Of a DNA stretch of 64,000 nucleotides, positions 1 through 10,104 are shown piece after piece (position 1 is the stretch's first letter; every line of letters begins with the position of its first letter). A program made the translations under genes and the position numbers. Source of the DNA: Methylobacter tundripaludum SV96 (lineage in GTDB: Bacteria; Pseudomonadota; Gammaproteobacteria; Methylococcales; Methylomonadaceae); NCBI RefSeq assembly GCF_000190755.2, contig NZ_JH109153.1, forward strand, positions 867,872 through 931,871, given 5' to 3'. Below the pieces are notes generated by a model, which searched no databases, was not told the origin of the DNA, and saw nothing but the letters and a program-made list of their open reading frames with translations.

Positions 1-1
1 G

Positions 2-2008
2 AAAGACAAGCCGGTACATCGGGTCGTGTTCCATGAAATCACCAAAAAAGCCGTCACCGAAGCCATAGCCAACCCGGAGCAAATAGCCATCAATTTGGTC
101 AATGCCCAACAGGCGCGCCGCGCTTTGGATTATCTGGTCGGTTTTAACCTGTCGCCGCTGTTATGGAAAAAAATCCGCCGCGGCCTGTCTGCGGGTCGCG
201 TTCAAAGCCCCGCCTTGCGCATGATCGTCGAGCGCGAACTGGAAATCGAGGCCTTTAAAACCCGCGAATACTGGACAATCGATGCCGCGTTGATGGCGCA
301 TGACCAAGCCTTTAAAGCCAAATTGACTCAATTTGAAGGCGAAAAAATCAGTCAATTCAGCATTACCGATGAAGAACTGGCCGAAAAAACCAAGCAAACC
401 TTACTGGATGCGGCCGACGGCCAATTAATGGTCGCCAAGCTGGAAAAGAAACAGCAAAAACGCAACCCCGCCCCGCCCTTTATCACCTCGACACTGCAAC
501 AAGAAGCCTCGCGCAAACTGGGCTTTACCACCAAACGCACCATGATAGTTGCCCAGCAACTCTATGAAGGCATCGATATAGGCGGCGAAACCGCCGGTTT
601 GATTACCTACATGCGTACCGACTCGGTCAACCTGTCGGTAGACGCTGTCGAAGAAATCCGCGCGCTGATTGCCGAAAACTACGGCGCCGAAAATGTGCCC
701 AAAGAGCCGAGAGTCTTTAAGACCAAGTCGAAAAACGCCCAGGAAGCGCATGAGGCCATACGCCCGACATCTCCCCGGCACTTACCCAGCCAGATAAAAA
801 GCCATCTGAGTATCGAACAGTTCAAACTCTATGAGCTGATCTGGAAGCGCACCATCGCCTGCCAGATGATTCATGCCACACTGAATGTGGTCGGCGTCGA
901 TTTAACCTGCGCCGACGGCAAGCACGTCTTCAGGGCAACAGGTTCCACGATCGCCTCACCCGGCTTCATGGCCGCCTATCTGGAAGGAAAAGACGACAGC
1001 AACGAGAGCGACGACAAAGAAAGCTTTCTGCCGCCGATGGAAGAAGGCCGCCCCGTCCAGCTGGGCGACATCAATGCCGGACAGCACTTCACCGAGCCAC
1101 CGCCACGCTACGGCGAAGCCAGTCTGGTGAAATCCCTTGAAGAACACGGTATCGGCCGACCGTCGACCTATGCGTCGATTATTTCGACCTTGCAAAATCG
1201 TGAATATGTCACCCTGGACGGCAAACGCTTCTACCCGACCGATGTCGGCAGAATCGTCAACAAATTCCTGACCGAACATTTCACCAAATACGTCGATTAC
1301 GATTTTACCGCTAACCTGGAAGATGAACTGGATGCGGTGTCGCGGGGAGAAAAAGACTGGGTTCCATTGATGCACGACTTCTGGAAACCCTTCACCACCC
1401 TAATCCATGAAAAAGAAGAAAGCGTCCAGCGCAAGGATGTCACGCAGGAAGCCATTGATGAAAAGTGTCCCGATTGCGGCAGTCCGCTGTCCATTCGTTT
1501 AGGCAGGAATGGCCGGTTTATCGGCTGCACCAATTATCCTGAGTGCTCCTATACCCGGAACCTGAACGATGATGGCGCCGCTAGCGACGAACCCGAAGTT
1601 GTAGAAGGCCGAGTCTGCCCCAAATGCGAATCGCCATTGGTGATCAAGACCGGACGCTACGGCAAATTTATCGGCTGCAGCGGTTATCCCAAATGCAAGC
1701 ATATCGAGCCTTTGGAAAAACCGATGGATACCGGCGTCGAATGCCCGCAATGCAAAAAAGGCAACATCCTCAAACGCAAGTCACGGAACAGCAAAATATT
1801 CTATTCCTGCTCGGAATACCCGAAATGCGATTACGCATTATGGAACGCGCCGATAAAAGAAAGCTGCCCGGAATGCGAGTGGCCTATTTTGACCGTCAAG
1901 GAAACCAAACGGCGCGGCGTGGAAAAGGTTTGTCCGCAAAAGGACTGCAAATACGCAACGCCGTATGAAGGCGATCCTGCGGATGTGCAGGGGCCGAAGT
2001 CGCTTTAG
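2..2008 (+). CDS. topA: DNA topoisomerase I (5' end outside the window)
   Basis: Type IA topoisomerase that relaxes negative supercoils through a transient 5'-phosphotyrosyl link. The reading frame is open from base 2, so the N-terminal Toprim domain lies off the window. The visible part has the family block SPLLWKKIRRGLSAGRVQS and the active-site motif LITYMRTDS, with the catalytic Tyr encoded at 608-610. The C-terminus carries four Cys4 zinc-ribbon modules of the form CPxC-x(n)-C-x4-5-C, from about base 1465 to 1970. An internal GTG at 26 is not a credible start, because the homologous sequence continues upstream of it. The family identity is certain by motif; the true start cannot be seen. 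Confidence 0.97.
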   Translation, partial: KDKPVHRVVFHEITKKAVTEAIANPEQIAINLVNAQQARRALDYLVGFNLSPLLWKKIRRGLSAGRVQSPALRMIVERELEIEAFKTREYWTIDAALMAHDQAFKAKLTQFEGEKISQFSITDEELAEKTKQTLLDAADGQLMVAKLEKKQQKRNPAPPFITSTLQQEASRKLGFTTKRTMIVAQQLYEGIDIGGETAGLITYMRTDSVNLSVDAVEEIRALIAENYGAENVPKEPRVFKTKSKNAQEAHEAIRPTSPRHLPSQIKSHLSIEQFKLYELIWKRTIACQMIHATLNVVGVDLTCADGKHVFRATGSTIASPGFMAAYLEGKDDSNESDDKESFLPPMEEGRPVQLGDINAGQHFTEPPPRYGEASLVKSLEEHGIGRPSTYASIISTLQNREYVTLDGKRFYPTDVGRIVNKFLTEHFTKYVDYDFTANLEDELDAVSRGEKDWVPLMHDFWKPFTTLIHEKEESVQRKDVTQEAIDEKCPDCGSPLSIRLGRNGRFIGCTNYPECSYTRNLNDDGAASDEPEVVEGRVCPKCESPLVIKTGRYGKFIGCSGYPKCKHIEPLEKPMDTGVECPQCKKGNILKRKSRNSKIFYSCSEYPKCDYALWNAPIKESCPECEWPILTVKETKRRGVEKVCPQKDCKYATPYEGDPADVQGPKSL

Positions 2009-2066
2009 CATTCAGCTCACTCGGCTGGTTCCCTTAACAAAGGACATAGCCATATTGGCACACAGC

Positions 2067-2204
2067 CGTCATTCCGGCAGGGATTGCCGGAATCCAGAGC
2101 ACAGGGATGTGAAAATAGACCATAATTAATTTTATGTGGCTAAAGCATAATCTATCGTAGCCATCCATGGCTTCTGGATCCCGGCATTCCCTGCCGGGAT
2201 GACG
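2067..2204. repeat. MITE-like element with ~43-bp terminal inverted repeats
   Basis: The left end (2067-2109) and the reverse complement of the right end (2162-2204) match over about 43 bases with only a few differences, starting CGTCATTCCGGCAGGG on one side and CGTCATCCCGGCAGGG on the other. The AT-rich centre codes for nothing. This is the form of a small non-autonomous mobile element or dispersed palindromic repeat between topA and tsaC. Its right tip contains an ATG that could be mistaken for the tsaC start. Confidence 0.75.
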
Positions 2205-2255
2205 AGTTATATAAATACCTATACTTATAACTCAGCCCAAACCGTAAACTCAAAA

Positions 2256-2813
2256 ATGCCCTACCACTCCCCCTTCAAAATAAAAAACGCCGTCCGTCAT
2301 CTCAAAGCCGGAGCAGTGATCGCTTACCCCACAGAAGCCGTCTACGGCTTGGGCTGCGACCCGCTCAACGAAGATGCTGTGATGACTCTGCTCGAAATCA
2401 AACAGCGACCGATAGAAAAAGGCCTGATACTGATTGCCTCATCCCTGGAGCAACTGCGCCCCTACCTCGTCTTAGATAAAACCCTCATCGACCGCATAAC
2501 GCCCACCTGGCCAGGCCCTGTCACCTGGGTTATTCCGGCCCAACCCTGGGTGCCGAAATGGCTGAGAGGCGAGCATCAATCATTGGCAGTCAGAGTGACC
2601 AATCACCCGATAGCCCGAGACTTGTGCGCCCAATTCGGCAGCCCGCTGGTATCCACCAGCGCCAACCCCACGACCCGGCCAGCCATCAAGGAATCAAGAA
2701 AACTGTTAAAAACCTTTGCCGATGCCGATATTTTTATCGTTCATGGCAAAGTCGGCGAGCTGGCACAGGAAACCGCTATTTATGATGCAGTGAGTGGAAA
2801 GCGGTTGCGTTGA
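2256..2813 (+). CDS. tsaC: L-threonylcarbamoyladenylate synthase (TsaC/YrdC)
   Basis: Makes threonylcarbamoyl-AMP from threonine, bicarbonate and ATP for the t6A37 modification of ANN-decoding tRNAs. The YrdC fold is recognisable from the N-terminal KxxR-like and AYPTEAVYGLGCDP motifs, the KQRP segment and the late SPLVSTSANP motif. The protein is 185 residues from the ATG at 2256, the usual size for TsaC. An upstream in-frame ATG at 2199 lies inside the inverted-repeat element and would add 19 unrelated residues, so I prefer 2256. No strong Shine-Dalgarno is visible for either start. It is co-directional with topA. Confidence 0.93.
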   Translation: MPYHSPFKIKNAVRHLKAGAVIAYPTEAVYGLGCDPLNEDAVMTLLEIKQRPIEKGLILIASSLEQLRPYLVLDKTLIDRITPTWPGPVTWVIPAQPWVPKWLRGEHQSLAVRVTNHPIARDLCAQFGSPLVSTSANPTTRPAIKESRKLLKTFADADIFIVHGKVGELAQETAIYDAVSGKRLR

Positions 2814-3194
2814 TTATAAAAACTGGGACTTAGAAGCACTGCCATACGCGCTACGATATGCCACTCAATACGGCGCAACATTTGGCTAGTACGAGGATTA
2901 CAGAGTCGGTGCAATTGGTCGTGCAGCAGCTTTCTTCTGAATACATTCTTAGTTTCTGTGAGTTGTAGGGATATGCTCTCAACCTGTTTTGATATATTAA
3001 TCTGGTTTTTGATGGCAATGCCATCGAAAAGCCGATTTTGCATATTTTTGGCAGTACAGTTCAAACCCTATTGGCAAACTCTTTAGCTGGAATTTGTACT
3101 TACCCCGAACTTGTAGGCTGTATACCATCATATTTGATAAATTAAACATATCCATTCAAGTACTTGCTTGTGGAATTAACCATATTTTTGAACT
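2814..3194. other. Intergenic stretch with no supported gene
   Basis: This 381-base stretch separates tsaC from the OLD-type ATPase gene. The only open frame (minus strand, 2780-3064) overlaps the end of tsaC and has no recognisable motif or ribosome-binding site. The sequence becomes markedly more AT-rich from about 2950, which marks the left border of the foreign-looking segment. Confidence 0.5.
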
Positions 3195-4886
3195 ATGCCT
3201 ACAAACATTCAAATCAAGTCATTACAACTAACAAAATTCAAACGTGTTGATATTGTCGATATTGATTTAGGAGCGACAAATGTTTTAGTTGGTGGCAACA
3301 ATTCAGGAAAAAGCAGTGTTCTACAAGGAATACACTTTTCGGTGTGTGCAGCTGTCGCATCACGCCTAATTGAACGAAATACTTTTGCTCAAAGTGCACT
3401 CCTTTATTGTCCAGCACACGAATTTGTGACTCTCCGTCATGGTTCGGAATATCTTAATCAATCAAACTTCAGCCACTTGACACTCAAAGCTGAAATTGGA
3501 GGCAATGAGGTTGAATCGAAAATCAAAATATACCGAGGGAGAAATGAAGGTAACATTGGCTGTACACGTACCGGAAATGCGATACTCGGTGCAGCAGTTA
3601 CAACCTCCTCCAGTCTTTTTTCTATTTACGTTCCTGGACTTGCTGGTATTCCACGCCAAGAAGAGTACAGAACTGAAAGCGTTATCCGACGTGGTATTGC
3701 TGGTGGCGATGCGAATTTATACCTCAGAAATGTTCTTTTTTTAATCTCCAAGAAAAAAAGACTAACCCAGTTGGTCGAACTGATGCAATCAGTGTTTCCA
3801 CGTTTTTGGTTGTCTGTTTCCTTTAACGAGCGAGAAGATGTCTATATATCCGTTACCGTGTCTTTGACTGGGCCGTATGGGAGTAAATGGCCCTTGGAGT
3901 TATCGGGAACGGGAGTATTACAGGCGCTACAGATATTTTCATACGTAACTCTTTTTGAGCCGTCGCTTCTTTTGCTTGACGAACCAGACGCTCATCTTCA
4001 TCCCGACAATCAAGGTTTACTAGCGTCAACTGTGTTGACAATCTCACTACAAACAAAAACGCAAGTAATCCTGTCGACACACAGTCGACATTTAGTTGAA
4101 GCTCTTTATGACGAAGCTAATTTTATATGGTTAAAAGAAGGGAGAGTCATTGACCAAGGTATTGGTCTGGATAGACTACCACTCCTTCTCGATTTGGGAG
4201 CACTTGATACCTTCGATAAACTTCGAGGAGGAGAAATTAACTGGGTGGTGCTAACAGAAGATAGCAAACTCGCTTTAGTGAAAACTCTTCTGGAAAGCTC
4301 TGGCTTTGATCTAAATACAGTTGCTATTTATAGCTACAAAACCTCAACAAATATTCAATCTGCACTTGCTTTGTGTGGATTTATTAAAGACGTGGTGCCC
4401 ATGACGCATGTCATAATTCATCGAGATCGCGACTTCATGACCGATCAAGAAGTTAAACTCGTTCAAAAAAACATAATTGAGGCTGATGCAATTCCATTCA
4501 TTACATTACACAGTGACCTGGAAGGATATTTTTTAGATTTAGCGCATCTCGCGATGCTTCTCGACAAAGACGAAACTGAAATTAAAGAGTGGCTAGATCA
4601 GTTAGCGGCTTCTATTCATAATAAACTTCAACACAGTTATACGAGAAAACGTGACCAGATAAAGCAATCGCTCTACCGCAAAAACCCAGACGAATGCCCT
4701 GAAACAATTGACCTAATCGGTGATGATATACCTCTAGATCCATCAAAACGCCTTGGGAAAACAATGCTCAAACTTGTTCGGTCATCAATGAATGGAATGT
4801 TCGGAAAAAACGTGAACCCAATGGCACCTTCGGATGCGTTGAAATGCATCGAATTACAACAAATTTTTGAAGAATATACAGAATAA
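3195..4886 (+). CDS. OLD-family AAA ATPase with TOPRIM-like C-terminus (putative defence nuclease)
   Basis: 563 residues. The N-terminal ABC/SMC-like ATPase has Walker A GGNNSGKSS (residues 33-41), signature LSGTG (236-240), Walker B LLLLDEPDAHLHP (258-270) and a switch histidine in STHS (294-297). From about residue 345 a second domain shows the TOPRIM pattern: a beta strand ending in Glu (VVLTEDSK, E355) and a later D-x-D (HRDRD, 409-413). This order is that of OLD-type ATPase-nucleases such as GajA. No UvrD-like partner or other defence gene is adjacent, so it would be a single-gene system. The gene is AT-richer than its neighbours and interrupts a housekeeping block, which suggests transfer. 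The role in phage defence is inference; it could also be a DNA-repair ATPase. Confidence 0.75.
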   Translation: MPTNIQIKSLQLTKFKRVDIVDIDLGATNVLVGGNNSGKSSVLQGIHFSVCAAVASRLIERNTFAQSALLYCPAHEFVTLRHGSEYLNQSNFSHLTLKAEIGGNEVESKIKIYRGRNEGNIGCTRTGNAILGAAVTTSSSLFSIYVPGLAGIPRQEEYRTESVIRRGIAGGDANLYLRNVLFLISKKKRLTQLVELMQSVFPRFWLSVSFNEREDVYISVTVSLTGPYGSKWPLELSGTGVLQALQIFSYVTLFEPSLLLLDEPDAHLHPDNQGLLASTVLTISLQTKTQVILSTHSRHLVEALYDEANFIWLKEGRVIDQGIGLDRLPLLLDLGALDTFDKLRGGEINWVVLTEDSKLALVKTLLESSGFDLNTVAIYSYKTSTNIQSALALCGFIKDVVPMTHVIIHRDRDFMTDQEVKLVQKNIIEADAIPFITLHSDLEGYFLDLAHLAMLLDKDETEIKEWLDQLAASIHNKLQHSYTRKRDQIKQSLYRKNPDECPETIDLIGDDIPLDPSKRLGKTMLKLVRSSMNGMFGKNVNPMAPSDALKCIELQQIFEEYTE

Positions 4887-4947
4887 TCGCGAACGATGTG
4901 ATGTGCACCACTTTTTCAGCACATCCGACAAAACCCCTCAAGGCAAA

Positions 4948-4982
4948 TAAAAACATCACGGACGAGGTGCACACCTCGTCCG
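4948..4982 (-). terminator. Rho-independent terminator downstream of serS
   Basis: A perfect 11-bp stem (CGGACGAGGTG at 4959-4969, its complement at 4972-4982) with a 2-base loop lies just past the serS stop. On the minus strand it is followed by TGATGTTTTTA. It may also limit transcription coming from the OLD-type gene on the other strand. Confidence 0.6.
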
Positions 4983-4989
4983 CACAAAA

Positions 4990-6466
<1,477 letters not shown>

Positions 6467-6467
6467 A

Positions 6468-7175
6468 TTATATCTGCCTGCCCACCAGCAAGCCCATCCA
6501 AATCACCGAAATACAAATCAAGCTGTTGCCGACAAACGTACCCAGCATTAAATTCAAATGGGCGTCGAATGAAAACCCATGCTCTACCAAAAACAGCAAT
6601 AGATATAAACCGGACAGGGTTAGAAAAATACCTACCATAACCACCGTCAGTACGACACGGTATTCCACGGCTAGCGCCACTTTGTGCAATAAAATAGTCG
6701 CGATGATGCTGATCAAAAAAGCGCCTATCGCGTTGATGGTCATCAACGCATAAGGAATCATGCCGCCCGACCATTGGATAACGCCGTCAGAATAATAAAA
6801 CAAGCCTCTGCCGCACAGCAATCCGAGCCAGATCGCAAATATGCAGGCCATAACGCTGGTGAATATATTCAGCGCCGCTTTGGTTAAATTGCCCTGCTCT
6901 ATCAGGTAAAACGTTTCCAGCGAAAACGTGGAGAAAGTAGTAAACGCCCCGATAAAGCCGATTAATATGGCCGCCCTGTATTCGAAGGTGATGGTGAGGC
7001 GTTGCTGCATCAACGATTCGGTCAGCAAGCCGAGCATAAACGAACCGAGCACGTTGACGACTAAGGTGCCATACGGAAAGCCGCGCCCCAGCCACTGGTA
7101 AATGCCCGAGGACACCAAGAACCGAATCACCGCCCCGAACGATCCGCCCAGCGCAACCGCAAGAATTTGATTCAT
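6468..7175 (-). CDS. crcB: Fluoride channel CrcB/Fluc, tandem fusion with a degenerate 3-TM second copy
   Basis: Fluc proteins export F- and are normally about 125-residue, 4-TM, antiparallel homodimers. This protein has 235 residues. Residues 1-125 form a complete domain with GGSFGAVIRF, Asn41 in VVNVLGSF, and the channel motif GAFTTFSTFS (76-85). Residues 134-233 realign with the first domain from its QW-G-PY segment onward: N148 aligns with N41, EYR with EYR, GIFLTLSGL with GAFTTFSTF, and a final WxGLLxGR is shared. The second copy lacks TM1, so by eye the protein has 4+3 TM segments and the second half would sit inverted in the membrane. It begins 3 bases after the orn stop, so it is probably in one operon with orn. 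No fluoride riboswitch is possible at that junction. Confidence 0.9.
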   Translation of the reverse strand: MNQILAVALGGSFGAVIRFLVSSGIYQWLGRGFPYGTLVVNVLGSFMLGLLTESLMQQRLTITFEYRAAILIGFIGAFTTFSTFSLETFYLIEQGNLTKAALNIFTSVMACIFAIWLGLLCGRGLFYYSDGVIQWSGGMIPYALMTINAIGAFLISIIATILLHKVALAVEYRVVLTVVMVGIFLTLSGLYLLLFLVEHGFSFDAHLNLMLGTFVGNSLICISVIWMGLLVGRQI

Positions 7176-7178
7176 AGG

Positions 7179-7724
7179 CTAGAACCTGATGAAGTGCTCG
7201 CGGTAATAACGCAGCTCTTCGATAGATTCGATAATATCGTCCAGGGCCTGATGCGTGGACGCTTTTTTAAAGCCCTCTTTTACCTGCGGCGCCCATCTGG
7301 CGGCCAGCTCTTTAACCGTTGAAACATCGATATTGCGATAATGGAAATATGCTTCCAGTTTGGGCATGTAGCGGTACAAAAAGCGCCTGTCCTGGCCGAT
7401 GCTGTTTCCGCAGATCGGCGAGGTGTTTTCCGGCACCCATTGCTTTAAAAATTCAATCGTTTGCCGTTCCGCTTCCTCTGCATCGATAGTGGAAGCCTTG
7501 ACTCGTGCGATTAGGCCGGATTGTCCGTGGTGATGCTGATTCCACTCGTCCATTGCCCCCAATGCCGCATCGGACTGATGCACGGCCAGCACCGGACCTT
7601 GGGCCAGAATATTCAAGTCTTTATCGGTAATGATCGTAGCAATCTCGATAATCAAATCGTTGTCAGGATCCAGCCCGGTCATTTCGAGGTCTATCCAGAT
7701 AAGGTGCGATGGGTCCTGCGCCAT
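7179..7724 (-). CDS. orn: Oligoribonuclease
   Basis: 3'-5' exoribonuclease of the DEDDh family that degrades di- and oligonucleotides, including pGpG from c-di-GMP turnover, to mononucleotides. The 181-residue protein shows ExoI ([12 protein letters not shown]), ExoII around [12 protein letters not shown], and ExoIII HQALDDI with the general-base His. The link to pGpG is of interest because two large GGDEF-EAL proteins are encoded further along the window. It diverges from the M48 peptidase gene, and its 3' end is nearly fused to crcB. Confidence 0.97.
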   Translation of the reverse strand: MAQDPSHLIWIDLEMTGLDPDNDLIIEIATIITDKDLNILAQGPVLAVHQSDAALGAMDEWNQHHHGQSGLIARVKASTIDAEEAERQTIEFLKQWVPENTSPICGNSIGQDRRFLYRYMPKLEAYFHYRNIDVSTVKELAARWAPQVKEGFKKASTHQALDDIIESIEELRYYREHFIRF

Positions 7725-7812
7725 TTGTCGATTCCATTGTATATAAGGGGGCGGTTAGTGTAGCATTGGCTAATCTGTACGTCTAACTCTTAAACATTGA
7801 AGAATCCCGCTT

Positions 7813-9063
7813 ATGAATAGCTTTACGATCGTCTTTTTAATCGCGCTAACCCTTTCTTTTTCTGTCCAGTTTTGGCTGGCTAAGCGACACGCCGGTTACG
7901 TTGCCAAGCACCGCGACGCCGTGCCTGAAGCTTTCAAAAACACTGTCTCGCTGGAAGCCCACCAAAAAGCGGCCGACTACACATTGGAAAAAAGCAAGCT
8001 GGGCGATATAGACAGCATCATCGGCGTTATCCTGCTGTTAGCCATGACCCTCGGCGGCGGCATCAATTTCGCTTTCGAATTTTGGGCGGCAACAATCACC
8101 AGCCCATTGATTGCAGGCTTGGCCGCTGTTGCCAGCATTTTCCTGGTCATGACGCTGGTTGAAATCCCCACCAGCGTCTACCAAACGTTCGTGATTGAAG
8201 AAAAATACGGTTTTAACAAAAGCACCCCGCAACAATTCATCAAGGACCAACTGCTGCAACTGGTTTTGGTCACCGCTATCGGCATGCCTTTGCTGGCTTT
8301 AATCCTGTGGGTCATGGACAGCATCGGTTCGCTGTGGTGGTTATGGGCCTGGGGCATATTGATGGGCTTTGCGCTGCTGATGAGCTGGCTCTTCCCTACC
8401 GTGATCGCGCCGTTGTTCAATAAATTCACCCCGATGGAAGAAGGCTCGCTAAAAGACCGGATTCAGGGCTTGCTTGCCCGTTGCGGCTTTAGCAGCCAGG
8501 GCATATTCATCATGGACGGCTCCAAGCGCTCGGGCCACGGTAACGCCTACTTCACCGGCCTCGGCAGCAACAAGCGCATCGTGTTTTTCGATACCTTGAT
8601 CAACTCATTGGAGGATGAAGAACTGGAAGCGATACTGGCTCACGAACTGGGACATTTCAAGTGCAAACACACGATCAAGATGCTGGTTGCCAATGCCGTT
8701 ATGACCCTGATCAGTTTTGCGATTTTAGGCTGGCTGATCGACCAGCAATGGTTCTACAACGGGCTGGGCGTGGAACAACCCTCGCATGCCGCCGCCCTGT
8801 TGTTATTCATGCTGGTGTCCTCATCGTTTACCTTTTTCATGCAGCCGATCAGCGCCTATTTTCAACGCAAATTTGAATTTGAAGCCGATGATTTCGCGTC
8901 AAACCACGCCAAAGCCGAAAAACTGGTCAGCGCCTTGGTCAAGCTGTTTGAAGAAAACGCCAGCACCTTGACGCCGGACCCGTTGTACTCGGCGTTTCAT
9001 TACAGCCACCCGCCAGCGGCTATTCGTATTGCAAATTTAGAATCCAAAATACGCCCCGCGTGA
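7813..9063 (+). CDS. M48-family zinc metallopeptidase (Ste24/CAAX protease 1-like)
   Basis: Integral inner-membrane peptidase of 416 residues. The zinc site HExxH is seen in ILAHELGHFKCKH, with the distal Glu in FEFEADDFA. Several hydrophobic segments (residues 1-20, about 68-90, 100-120, 150-195, 290-310, 325-345) fit the multi-TM Ste24 fold. Bacterial members are thought to act in membrane-protein quality control; the substrate here is unknown. The stop overlaps the rsgA start (TGATG), so the two are probably translationally coupled. Confidence 0.93.
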   Translation: MNSFTIVFLIALTLSFSVQFWLAKRHAGYVAKHRDAVPEAFKNTVSLEAHQKAADYTLEKSKLGDIDSIIGVILLLAMTLGGGINFAFEFWAATITSPLIAGLAAVASIFLVMTLVEIPTSVYQTFVIEEKYGFNKSTPQQFIKDQLLQLVLVTAIGMPLLALILWVMDSIGSLWWLWAWGILMGFALLMSWLFPTVIAPLFNKFTPMEEGSLKDRIQGLLARCGFSSQGIFIMDGSKRSGHGNAYFTGLGSNKRIVFFDTLINSLEDEELEAILAHELGHFKCKHTIKMLVANAVMTLISFAILGWLIDQQWFYNGLGVEQPSHAAALLLFMLVSSSFTFFMQPISAYFQRKFEFEADDFASNHAKAEKLVSALVKLFEENASTLTPDPLYSAFHYSHPPAAIRIANLESKIRPA

Positions 9064-9950
9064 TGGCTGAGTTAATTGAAGGACTGGTCATCTCCCATTT
9101 AGGCCAAGGCATTGCTGTTGAACATGACGATAAGATTGTGCTTTGCCAAACCCTGCGACGGCTTGAAACCGTCGCAGTCGGCGATCGGGTTTTATGGACG
9201 CAATCCTCGCCCGACCAAGGCCGTATAGAACAAATCCTGCCCCGGCGCTCGTTATTAATGCGCCCGTCCAGAAACGGCAAGGTTCGCCCGGTTGCCGCCA
9301 ATATCGACACCGTTTTTGTCGTCTTTGCGGTCGAGCCTTACTGCGATTTTTTGCTGATCGACCAATACTTGGCGATTTGCGAGAACCGCAATATCGATGC
9401 GGCGCTGGTGCTGAATAAAACCGATCTGGCTCAATCGGCCGGTATTGAACAGGAACTGCTGGACTATACCAACCTGAGCTACGCACTGTACCGGGTCAGC
9501 GCCACAGCGGCATCGGGACTGGATGAACTAAAGCGGGCTTTAAAAGATCAAGTCAGCATTTTGGCCGGGCAATCCGGCGTCGGTAAGTCATCGTTAACCA
9601 ATGCGATCATTCCCGACAAGGAACTGAAAACCAACACCATCTCGGAAACTACCAAACACGGTCGGCATACCACCACGGCGGCAACGCTGTATCACATGAA
9701 TGAAGGCGGCGATTTGATCGACAGTCCCGGCGTTGCCATTTTCGGGCTGGCCGGTCTTTCCGAACCACAACTGGCTTACGGCTACCGCGAATTTCAGCCG
9801 CTAATCGATAAATGCCAGTTCAAGAACTGCCGTCATTTGGTTGATAAGGGATGTGCGGTGCGCGTGGCTGCGGAAAACGGCGATATTTCAATGACGCGGT
9901 ATCAGCGGTTTTTAAAGCTTAGAGAGAAGATGCCGACAGCGCATACCTGA
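9063..9950 (+). CDS. rsgA: Ribosome biogenesis GTPase RsgA
   Basis: Circularly permuted GTPase that checks maturation of the 30S decoding centre. Motifs appear in the permuted order: G4 LNKTDL, then G1 GQSGVGKSS, G2 region HTTT, G3 DSPG. An OB fold lies at the N-terminus and a C-terminal zinc site is seen in CQFKNCRHLVDKGC. The protein is 295 residues from the ATG at 9063; a GTG at 9060 directly before it is also possible. The start overlaps the stop of the upstream M48 peptidase gene. The orn/rsgA neighbourhood is a familiar gammaproteobacterial arrangement. Confidence 0.96.
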   Translation: MAELIEGLVISHLGQGIAVEHDDKIVLCQTLRRLETVAVGDRVLWTQSSPDQGRIEQILPRRSLLMRPSRNGKVRPVAANIDTVFVVFAVEPYCDFLLIDQYLAICENRNIDAALVLNKTDLAQSAGIEQELLDYTNLSYALYRVSATAASGLDELKRALKDQVSILAGQSGVGKSSLTNAIIPDKELKTNTISETTKHGRHTTTAATLYHMNEGGDLIDSPGVAIFGLAGLSEPQLAYGYREFQPLIDKCQFKNCRHLVDKGCAVRVAAENGDISMTRYQRFLKLREKMPTAHT

Positions 9951-10104
9951 TAAAAATTCGCCAAGAAGAATGACTCGCAGGCGGGAACTTGCTGTAACCA
10001 ATAAGCCACCTCTGTTGAGATAAAGAAGTTGTATCCCTTTGACTGTAAAAATAATAAGATGTTGATTCTGTTGGTTTACTCTTTATTATCAATAAGGTGG
10101 AAAT

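Noticed and set aside
2780..3064. 94-codon minus-strand open frame after tsaC
   Set aside because: It overlaps the tsaC 3' end, has no ribosome-binding site and no motif; it may be a decayed remnant but cannot be supported as a gene.
7100..7180. Fluoride riboswitch upstream of crcB
   Set aside because: Only 3 bases separate orn from crcB, so there is no room; expression must come from the orn transcript.
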